Assembly: GCF_003336225.1 (NCBI RefSeq)
Contig: NZ_QPID01000003.1
Span: forward strand, 186,001-250,000
Direction of reading: 5' to 3'
DNA length: 64,000 nt
Origin: Corallincola holothuriorum
GTDB taxonomy: Bacteria; Pseudomonadota; Gammaproteobacteria; Enterobacterales; Neiellaceae
Position 1 is the first letter of the stretch, and every line of letters starts with the position of its first letter. A program made the translations under genes and the position numbers. This document shows, piece after piece, positions 57,574 through 64,000 of this stretch. Below the pieces are notes generated by a model that saw only the letters and a list, made by a program, of their open reading frames with translations, ran no database searches and had not been told where the DNA came from.

Positions 57574-58188
57574 GTGACCCAAACAGACTCACTGCCTACT
57601 CTCTACTCGTTTGCTCGTTTTGATCGCTCAGCCCGTGTACGTTGGCTGTTGTATGAACTGGGCGTTTCATATCATGAAGTGGTACTGGATCACGCCAAAG
57701 GTGAACATCAACAACCACACTTCGTGGCACGCAATCCGTTTGCCCTGGTACCTGTATGGGAAGATGACGAGCTGGTGTTGCATGAGTCTGGCGCCATTAT
57801 CTTGCACTTGTTGGCGAATACACCAGCCCATGAACTGTTGCCTAACGATAAGTTGGGGCGCAGCCGCTGCATGAGCTATTTGATGTTTGGACTAAGCACG
57901 TTAGATGCGGCTGTGAGCCAGGTATTTGTCACGAAAAACCAGGCGGGAACAGCTGTGGTAAAGCTTAAGCGTTTGCTGCAAGCGTTGGATACCGAGTTAG
58001 TCGGCCAAGACTATCTGGTAGGGCATAGCTTTACTGTCGCGGATATCGTAGTGGGGCAGTTGCTTGGTTTGTTAGATCGGCGAGATCAGCTCGCAGGCTT
58101 CGATAATCTTGAGTACTACTTAACCCGGTTAAAACAGCGCAGTGCGGCGGCAAAAGCAGAGGTTTTTACCGCCGATGTGAACGCTTGA
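57574..58188 (+). CDS. Glutathione S-transferase family protein
   Basis: About 204 residues from the GTG at 57574; other starts (GTG 57565, TTG 57532) are possible because no ribosome site is clear. The N-terminal thioredoxin-like domain has FDRSARVRWLLYELG, NPFALVPVWEDD and LHESGAIILHL (glutathione-binding Glu-Ser). The helical C-terminal domain includes YLVGHSFTVADIVVG. The substrate is unknown. Confidence 0.9.
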   Translation: MTQTDSLPTLYSFARFDRSARVRWLLYELGVSYHEVVLDHAKGEHQQPHFVARNPFALVPVWEDDELVLHESGAIILHLLANTPAHELLPNDKLGRSRCMSYLMFGLSTLDAAVSQVFVTKNQAGTAVVKLKRLLQALDTELVGQDYLVGHSFTVADIVVGQLLGLLDRRDQLAGFDNLEYYLTRLKQRSAAAKAEVFTADVNA

Positions 58189-58205
58189 GCGAAGGCTTTC
58201 AGCGG

Positions 58206-58709
58206 TTAATTCAGCTTTTTATCCCAGAACATTGCCTGACCCGCCTCTGGGTCTAGGGCGTATCCAGCAAAGCCGCAGCGCTGGTATAAGCGCTGCGCTA
58301 CCTTGTTGCCTTCAAGCACTTCGAGTGTGACCTTGCAACAGCCATGCTCTCTGGCATGATTTTCCACTGCCGCCATTAAAGCTTGACCGATGCCTTGGCC
58401 ACGCAAGCCTGGTGAAACGGCAAAATCGTGGATATTTATCAACTTGGCGCAAGCAAAAGTAGAAAAGCCAAAAAAGCAGTTTGCTAACCCTACATATTTG
58501 CCGTCTAGTTCAGCCAAAAATGTCACCGCTTGTGGCTCGTTGGCCAGTGAGTGGAGGAGATTTGCTCGTGTATGAGCAGTGATGGGGGCGCCACCACCCA
58601 TGGGATCCATCGCATATTCGTTCAGAAGTTGCAGCAGTGCTTCGCCTTGCGTCGGATCGCGGTAATCGGCAATCACTACACGCAGTGATGAGTCTGGCTT
58701 ATTCAACAT
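58206..58709 (-). CDS. GNAT-family N-acetyltransferase
   Basis: 167 residues. The acetyl-CoA loop reads RGQGIGQAL after FAVSPGL, and the C-terminal VLEGNKVAQRLYQRCGF is typical. It overlaps the aspartoacylase-like gene by 11 bases. The substrate is unknown. Confidence 0.9.
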   Translation of the reverse strand: MLNKPDSSLRVVIADYRDPTQGEALLQLLNEYAMDPMGGGAPITAHTRANLLHSLANEPQAVTFLAELDGKYVGLANCFFGFSTFACAKLINIHDFAVSPGLRGQGIGQALMAAVENHAREHGCCKVTLEVLEGNKVAQRLYQRCGFAGYALDPEAGQAMFWDKKLN

Positions 58710-59589
58710 CGATGACGACCTTTTCTAACAATGACATGGCGAGGTTATTGTCGTAATAAGCCGCTTCATTGATAAATGCCGGATAGACGGTGTCAGCGCC
58801 CTGATAGGTGATGGTTTCACCGGCGAAGGTCATAAACAAGGGGTCTCCCGGATGGAGCGGCTTGAAGTCGTTATCTTGCACATGATTGTGCACCATACCT
58901 AAACGCTGCCCGTTGGCGTCAACCGGTAACTTGATGCTTTCTAGATAACGATACCCTTCAACCTGTTGCGGCAGCGTGGGCAAAGTGCCTAAGTTGCAGT
59001 GTTCGATGAAATCGAGAATATGGCGGGTTAATTCGGCACTTTGTTCCAGCACATCTTGACGGATCACTGATTGTGGCACTGGGCCGACTTCAACGATGAC
59101 ACCATAGGTACCCACTGTGGCTAGCAGGTGATGCTGGGCTGCGGAGAGATGATCTTCATCTCTAAAGATTACCGCTTCTGGCATCTGCATTTTGACGTAA
59201 GCCGCTAGCTGCCGGTAGATCTTGCCTTGCTGGGTGAGGAGTAAGCAGGGTCCCATGTTGCTGGTGGTGGTATGCAGATCGATAACGAAATCGCACTTTG
59301 CATCACCTTTCGGGCCAAGTTCTGCGTCAATAATCTTGGCGCGGGACTGCTCATAGCCAACTAGATTGACGTCGTCCAGTTGGGCTCGGGTAAACTGGCG
59401 GTTGAGATCCTGATCGCAATAGCGTTTGTTTTGTTCATGTGCTTTCGGATTTGCCCACAAGGTCGACGTGGTAAAGCTGCTGCGCGTAACCTCTGCTGGC
59501 TGCTGTTGCCACTTTTTAACCAAATAGACACCGGTAAACTCATTACCATGGGTGCCACCGACAATCGTCACCTTGTTAATTTCACTCAC
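58699..59589 (-). CDS. Aspartoacylase-like zinc carboxypeptidase (AstE/AspA family)
   Basis: 296 residues. Zinc ligands lie in GGTHGNE (His14, Glu17) and DLHTTTSNMG; NPKAHEQNKRYCDQDLNRQF carries the substrate-binding Arg/Asn set. Such enzymes deacylate N-acyl amino acids such as N-acetyl-aspartate. Sequence alone does not separate aspartoacylase from N-acyl-aromatic amino acid hydrolase. Upstream of and overlapping the GNAT gene, an interesting acyl-on/acyl-off pair. Confidence 0.88.
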   Translation of the reverse strand: MSEINKVTIVGGTHGNEFTGVYLVKKWQQQPAEVTRSSFTTSTLWANPKAHEQNKRYCDQDLNRQFTRAQLDDVNLVGYEQSRAKIIDAELGPKGDAKCDFVIDLHTTTSNMGPCLLLTQQGKIYRQLAAYVKMQMPEAVIFRDEDHLSAAQHHLLATVGTYGVIVEVGPVPQSVIRQDVLEQSAELTRHILDFIEHCNLGTLPTLPQQVEGYRYLESIKLPVDANGQRLGMVHNHVQDNDFKPLHPGDPLFMTFAGETITYQGADTVYPAFINEAAYYDNNLAMSLLEKVVIDVE

Positions 59590-59930
59590 TCACGCCACCT
59601 TTCACTCAAGCTCTTATGCTGGATGAGGCAGTCTAGCAAGGAGAGCGGTGGTCGCGAAGTGGTATGCAGTCACAATGGCTAAAAAAGTTGTAGGGTGACT
59701 CGGGTGATGCTGATTAAGGCGGACAACGGATTGTTGGCGGGTTACAGGAATGTGTTCCGTTCTCTATCACCTGCTGTCTATGTCGCGATCTTCAGTTAAA
59801 CTTAATCCGTATCAGTTTGTTAACTATGGCGGCTCCCGTCAGGAATTTAATGATAAATCAGGTTTGTGTTGCCGTGTCTTTGGTGATGGCAACAACAACT
59901 TAAGCGCTAATATTTAAGGTGTAATACGTA
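59590..59930. other. Spacer between the divergent aspartoacylase-like and msrA genes
   Basis: About 340 bases. It must hold two outward promoters. A 45-codon reading frame (59780-59917, plus strand) ends just before msrA, but it has no ribosome site and no recognisable motif, so it is not called a gene. No tRNA or strong hairpin seen. Confidence 0.5.
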
Positions 59931-60476
59931 ATGACAGAGCAGAGTCAGGTTCCCTCATCAATCGCTACATTGGCAGGGGGCTGTTTTTGGTGCCTTGAGG
60001 CGGTCTTTACCGAACTAAAAGGGGTGAAGCTGGTGACGTCGGGTTATTCCGGTGGCAGCGTGAAGCATCCTAGCTATAAAGCCGTGTGCACCGGTGACAC
60101 AGGCCATGCGGAAGTTGTACAGATTGTTTTTGATCCCGCAGTCATTAGTTACACGACACTGTTACAAGTGTTTTTTACCATCCATGATCCAACAACACTT
60201 AATCGTCAAGGTGAGGATATCGGCAGTCAGTATCGATCCGCCATTTTCTTTCATGATGACGAGCAGCAACAGTTAGCGGCGACAGAGATCCAGCAGCAAG
60301 CGGTTGAATGGGATGATCCTATCGTGACGGAGTTGGTGCCGTTGGCGGTATTTTATCCCGCAGAAGATTATCATCAGCAGTATTTTTCCATGCATGGCCA
60401 CGAGCCTTACTGTTCTTTGGTTGTGGCGCCTAAAGTGGCGAAATTCAAACAAAGATTTGCATCAAGGCTGCGCTAG
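59931..60476 (+). CDS. msrA: Peptide-methionine (S)-S-oxide reductase
   Basis: 181 residues. The catalytic Cys18 is in GGCFWCLEAVF, with YSGGSVKHPSYKAVCTGDTGHAE and FFTIHDPT. It reduces methionine-S-sulfoxide in proteins. AAGGTG precedes the ATG. It stands alone, converging on the DUF2780 gene. Confidence 0.96.
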   Translation: MTEQSQVPSSIATLAGGCFWCLEAVFTELKGVKLVTSGYSGGSVKHPSYKAVCTGDTGHAEVVQIVFDPAVISYTTLLQVFFTIHDPTTLNRQGEDIGSQYRSAIFFHDDEQQQLAATEIQQQAVEWDDPIVTELVPLAVFYPAEDYHQQYFSMHGHEPYCSLVVAPKVAKFKQRFASRLR

Positions 60477-60506
60477 TACTGACGCAGAGATAGGGGCTAA
60501 ACAAAT

Positions 60507-60531
60507 AACGGCAGCGATCTTCGCTGCCGTT
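60507..60531. terminator. Stem-loop between convergent msrA and the DUF2780 gene
   Basis: Perfect 11-bp stem AACGGCAGCGA (60507-60517) / TCGCTGCCGTT (60521-60531), three-base loop. Placed to stop both convergent genes although the T-run is poor. Confidence 0.7.
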
Positions 60532-60549
60532 GTCATTTCTGCTAGGGGC

Positions 60550-61017
60550 TTAAAGCAGCGCCGATTTAAGGGACTGCATCAGTGCGTTCCCCCCTTCTGA
60601 ATTAACAAAGTCGAGCAGTATTTTGCTGTATTGACCGACCATGCTTGAATCCAGTCCAAGGCTCTCGAAAGCCTGAGTGAGGGCGATGGTATCGCTGCCT
60701 GCACTATCACCAAGCATGTCGGTTGCCATTGATGCGAGGCCACCGCCACCACCTGCTGCGCCTTCCAGTGAAGGAGCTGCCGACAGCAGGCTACTCATAT
60801 CAGGAATGACATCGGTCAGGGCGGCAAAATCATCACCGGACATTCCCTGTTGGGCAGAGGAGAGTAGGGCACCTAAACCACCGGTGGCTTGATCCTGACT
60901 GACGCCCAGCTGTTGCGTGATCATGCCAACCAGCGGGTTATCCGCTGCATGGCTTTGAAACACTGGTAATAGAATGAAAAGTGTAAATAAACTGATTTTT
61001 AATGTGCGTTTGAGCAT
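60550..61017 (-). CDS. DUF2780 secreted protein
   Basis: 155 residues. A signal peptide (to about 24, ending SHA), then the DUF2780 pattern LVGMITQQLGVSQDQATGGLGALL, a Gly-rich linker (AAGGGGGLA) and a helical C-terminus. A strong AAGGAGGAC ribosome site precedes the ATG. Function unknown. Confidence 0.85.
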   Translation of the reverse strand: MLKRTLKISLFTLFILLPVFQSHAADNPLVGMITQQLGVSQDQATGGLGALLSSAQQGMSGDDFAALTDVIPDMSSLLSAAPSLEGAAGGGGGLASMATDMLGDSAGSDTIALTQAFESLGLDSSMVGQYSKILLDFVNSEGGNALMQSLKSALL

Positions 61018-61156
61018 GGAATGTCCTCCTTGGAAAATACGTTTTAAGCCTAGTACAGGAAAGGTTAACCACCTAACGTGATTTAGCTATAAGACTTTTT
61101 GATAAAAATTGCGTATAAAATCGGGTTTAATTTTTATTAGCTAACGGAACTCGCTT

Positions 61157-63286
61157 ATGTTCGCTCCGAAAAAACTAGCGCTTGCGGCGCTTGTCACGTC
61201 GTTGCTGGTGCCTAGTGCCCAGGCGATTATAAAAACACCTATCTTCCTGCGTATCGCTGAACATGATTATGCAGCGGAGAATCGCGCTAAATTCAAAGGC
61301 AAAGGCAAGTACAAAGCAACGGTAGAGTTGGAGAAGGGTACTTACCATTTCCGCTTAGCGGATAAAGAGTTCTCCTGCGGAACGTCATTTGGTCCTGAAG
61401 CCGCCGAAAAGATCAAATTCAAAACCCCTGTGCCAGTGTCGGATTGTGCAACTGATACCGATTTTTCTATTCGCATTCTCTTCCCTGGTGAGTATGAGTT
61501 CACCTTAGACACTAAAGCTGACAGCGGCAATGCGATCAGCGTAATGCGTAAGCCGAAGAAAGTCGCTGTTGTGCGTAAGCCGCCTGCAGTTGATTGCGGA
61601 ACCTGGGATGGCAATGCCGTCGAAGTTAATGTCAGTAGCGTTTTTAAAGACGGTGAACTGGTAAAAGATTTTTACTCAGGGCAAACCGCAGAGGTTGCGG
61701 GCGGTAAAGTCTCGATGCAACCTAGCAAGGAGAGCGGCGGCCTGCTGTTGCTTGAGCCTGCGAAAGCCAAGCCCAGCGACTTCGATTGGGATAATGCGTC
61801 TGTTTATTTCATCATGACAGACCGCTTTAATAATGGTGATACCAGCAACGACTACCCATTTAACCGGAAGAAAGACGGTAAGTTGGAGACTGGTACATTC
61901 CAGGGCGGTGACATCAAAGGCATCATCGAGAAGCTGGATTACATCCAGGAACTGGGTATGAACGCTATCTGGTTAACGCCGATTGTCGAACAGATCCACG
62001 GTTTTATCGGCGGTGGTGAGAAGGGCAGCTTCCCATTTTATGGCTATCACGGCTATTGGGCGTTGGATTTTACCCGTTTGGATCCAAACTTCGGCACCGA
62101 TGAAGATCTTGAGCGCCTAGTGACGGAAGCACATAAACGCGGAATTCGCGTTGTCATCGATGTGGTAATGAACCATGCGGGTTATCCAACCCTAGATGAT
62201 ATGCAAACATTCGACATCAATGCGTTAGCGCCAAACGCACCAGTGCCAGATCAGTGGACTGATTGGGTGCCGGATGAGAAGAAGGGACAGAACTGGCATC
62301 GTTACAACAACTATATCCGCTGGGGTTCCAGCGAGTGGGCTGAGAAATGGTGGGGACCAGATTGGGTGCGCAGTGGTATGGCTGGGTACACCGCACCGGG
62401 TGGCGATGACATCACCATGAACTTGGCTGGCCTACCTGACTTTTTGACCGAAAGCGAAAAGCATGTCGGTTTGCCACCGATCCTGAAGAACAAGCCGGAT
62501 ACACGTGCAGTGGAGCGTGAAGGCTACACCGTGGTTGATTACCTGGTGGAATGGCATACCACCTGGGTTCGCAAGTATGGTATCGATGGCTTCCGCGCTG
62601 ATACCGTGAAGCACGTTGAAGCTGAAGTCTGGACTAAGTTAAAAGACTCTGCGACCAAAGCCTTGGCTGAGTGGAAAGCTGAGAACCCGGATAAGGCGAT
62701 TGATGACAAGCCGTTCTGGATGGTCGGTGAAGTTTGGCACCATGGCGCTTACAAGGATTTCTACTTCGACCACGGTATGGATAGCCTGATTAACTTTGAT
62801 TACGCTGGTGAAATGCAGGCGGTGAAAGGTGCGCAGTGTATTAATCAGAATGAAGATCTGTATGCAACTTATGCGAAAGATATTAATACCGACCCAGACT
62901 TTAACCTGCTGACCTATATCTCTAGTCATGATACCAAGCTGTTCTTCCAACGTTATGAGAACCTGGAGCTGCAGAAAGGCGCCGCCAATGGCCTGCTATT
63001 GATGCCGGGTGGTGTTCAGATTTACTACGGCGATGAGAGCGGGCGTCCAGCGGGACCTATGAGTGACGCGTTTGATTCTCCGACCCGTTCATTTATGAAC
63101 TGGGATCAGCTTAAGGGGGATCGCGCAGCGCTGGTGGCTCACTGGCAGAAGGTTGGTCAGTTCCGTAACAACCACGTGGCTGTGGGTGCGGGTGAGCATA
63201 AAATGCTCAGTGAACAGCCCTATGCGTTTAGCCGAGTTAAAGGTGATGACCGCGTTGTGGTTGTCTACGCAGGTGAGAAGAAATAA
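61157..63286 (+). CDS. Secreted alpha-amylase, GH13 (MalS-like)
   Basis: 709 residues. A signal peptide (to about 23, ending AQA) and a non-catalytic N-terminal beta region (about 25-215) precede the GH13 barrel. The four GH13 motifs are visible: DVVMNH (Asp335-His340), GFRADTVKH with nucleophile Asp482, GEVWH with acid/base Glu525, and SSHDTK with Asp592. The length and N-terminal layout resemble periplasmic MalS (GH13 subfamily 19), which degrades maltodextrins. No other starch or maltose genes flank it. An intrinsic terminator follows. Confidence 0.93.
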   Translation: MFAPKKLALAALVTSLLVPSAQAIIKTPIFLRIAEHDYAAENRAKFKGKGKYKATVELEKGTYHFRLADKEFSCGTSFGPEAAEKIKFKTPVPVSDCATDTDFSIRILFPGEYEFTLDTKADSGNAISVMRKPKKVAVVRKPPAVDCGTWDGNAVEVNVSSVFKDGELVKDFYSGQTAEVAGGKVSMQPSKESGGLLLLEPAKAKPSDFDWDNASVYFIMTDRFNNGDTSNDYPFNRKKDGKLETGTFQGGDIKGIIEKLDYIQELGMNAIWLTPIVEQIHGFIGGGEKGSFPFYGYHGYWALDFTRLDPNFGTDEDLERLVTEAHKRGIRVVIDVVMNHAGYPTLDDMQTFDINALAPNAPVPDQWTDWVPDEKKGQNWHRYNNYIRWGSSEWAEKWWGPDWVRSGMAGYTAPGGDDITMNLAGLPDFLTESEKHVGLPPILKNKPDTRAVEREGYTVVDYLVEWHTTWVRKYGIDGFRADTVKHVEAEVWTKLKDSATKALAEWKAENPDKAIDDKPFWMVGEVWHHGAYKDFYFDHGMDSLINFDYAGEMQAVKGAQCINQNEDLYATYAKDINTDPDFNLLTYISSHDTKLFFQRYENLELQKGAANGLLLMPGGVQIYYGDESGRPAGPMSDAFDSPTRSFMNWDQLKGDRAALVAHWQKVGQFRNNHVAVGAGEHKMLSEQPYAFSRVKGDDRVVVVYAGEKK

Positions 63287-63317
63287 CGCTTTGTTATGAG
63301 TTGTAAGAAACGTTAGT

Positions 63318-63343
63318 TAAAGGGGCTCATATGAGCCCCTTTT
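63318..63343 (+). terminator. Intrinsic terminator of the amylase gene
   Basis: A near-perfect palindrome AAAGGGGCTCAT/ATGAGCCCCTTTT around 63330, 32 bases after the stop and ending in a T-run. Symmetrical, so it may also serve the convergent hemolysin III-like gene. Confidence 0.88.
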
Positions 63344-63420
63344 CTGTTTGCGGCAAAAGTCAGCTAGTGAGGTTGGCATCAGCTGCACAGTGTCCATTGT
63401 TTGGATTGTGACAGAAAGGG

Positions 63421-64000
63421 TCAATTGCTCTCGGCTAGCACGTAATACCAAATGGCAAAAAAGTGGCAGATACTGCCGCCTAAAACAAACAGGTGCCAGA
63501 TGCTGTGACTGAATCTCATTTTTTTGTTGAGATAGAAGATGACACCAAGGCTATAACAAAGGCCACCGGCAACCAGCCAGATCATACCTCCACGACCAAT
63601 TGCGTCGGCAAGGGGGGCACCGGCAATCACTACCAGCCAACCCATTAATATATAGCTGCCAACCCGCAACGCCTTAAATCGATTACCAAAGCCTATTTTT
63701 AGCGCTAAACCGGCAATGGCCAGGCTCCATATGGTGCCTAGCAGGGTCCAACCTATCCATCCTCGTAAACTGACCAGTAGAAAAGGGGTATAAGTACCGG
63801 CGATCAGCAGGTAGATGGCGCAATGATCTAACAGTTTTAGATGGCTTTTGAGCCTAGGGAAGGATATTGCGTGATAGAACGAAGATGACGCAAAAAGGGT
63901 TAACAGGCTGATGCCATAGACCAAGCTCGACGTCAGTCGCCAAGGATCGTGCTGGGCCAATGAGACGTTGATCATCATCACCAAGGCTGCGACCGCGAGC
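63421..64000 (-). CDS. Hemolysin III / YqfA (PAQR-like) membrane protein, 5' end outside window
   Basis: The reading frame is open to the right edge, so the true start lies beyond 64000; about 193 codons are seen. Multiple membrane segments carry the family residues: SSSFYHAI, LLDHCAIYLLIAGTYTPF and HSIWHLFVLGGSICHFFAIWYY, i.e. the Ser, Asp and His set thought to bind a metal. Despite the family name, most members are not toxins. Function uncertain. Confidence 0.9.
   Translation of the reverse strand, partial: LAVAALVMMINVSLAQHDPWRLTSSLVYGISLLTLFASSSFYHAISFPRLKSHLKLLDHCAIYLLIAGTYTPFLLVSLRGWIGWTLLGTIWSLAIAGLALKIGFGNRFKALRVGSYILMGWLVVIAGAPLADAIGRGGMIWLVAGGLCYSLGVIFYLNKKMRFSHSIWHLFVLGGSICHFFAIWYYVLAESN

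Noticed and set aside
59780-59917. A 45-codon plus-strand reading frame ahead of msrA
   Set aside because: No ribosome site, no recognisable motif and only chance length; kept as part of the spacer description.

Overview
The window is ordinary-density chromosomal DNA of a gammaproteobacterium. Two conserved blocks anchor this: trmL ... gpsA-secB-grxC-yibN / gpmM-envC-ctpA-yibQ, and rpoH-ftsX-ftsE-ftsY / rsmD-yhhL, both arranged much as in Escherichia coli. Further enterobacterial-type neighbourhoods are pldB-yigL and fieF-cpxP / cpxR-cpxA. The wealth of hybrid histidine kinases, GGDEF/EAL proteins, a secreted subtilase, a TonB receptor and an RND pump points to an environmental, probably marine, Alteromonadales-like organism; the genus cannot be fixed from sequence reading alone. 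No tRNA, rRNA, insertion sequence, prophage or CRISPR array was seen.

Layout. 1-7106 (minus): a signalling operon with a receiver pseudokinase, a 1706-residue hybrid kinase and a truncated response regulator. 7283-10924 (minus): small secreted proteins plus pldB-yigL. 11008-16484 (plus): a MalY/PatB-type C-S lyase, a PAS-GGDEF cyclase and a TonB receptor, facing a RegB/RegA-like two-component pair (16558-18304). 18411-22637: luxS, fieF-cpxP and the divergent cpxRA, with a Cpx-box-like site between. 22716-33927: trmL, a large TPR-GAF-GGDEF protein standing where E. coli has cysE, then the gpsA/secB/grxC/yibN operon and the divergent gpmM-envC-ctpA-yibQ group. 33990-39663: YkgJ-like protein, panM, rpoH, ftsXEY, rsmD and yhhL.

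39705-48173 (minus) is the most distinctive part: a tight three-gene operon of a secreted subtilisin-like protease with a tryptophan-rich hexapeptide repeat tail, a 1500-residue hybrid kinase with 14 propeller repeats outside the membrane, and a REC-GGDEF-EAL response regulator. The sensor-encoding half of the kinase is clearly more AT-rich than its catalytic half and than its neighbours. The genes suggest an envelope or extracellular sensing system that ends in c-di-GMP control.

48477-64000: an RND pump and adaptor, the marC-DUF2007-yjaG group, a YecH-like protein, a DUF885 lipoprotein with an EEP-family nuclease-like protein, a GST, a GNAT enzyme with an aspartoacylase-like enzyme, msrA, a DUF2780 protein, a MalS-like alpha-amylase, and a hemolysin III family protein cut by the window edge.

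Three GGDEF proteins (one also EAL) and four multi-domain phosphotransfer proteins lie in 64 kb, so c-di-GMP and phosphorelay signalling is the dominant theme of the accessory part.
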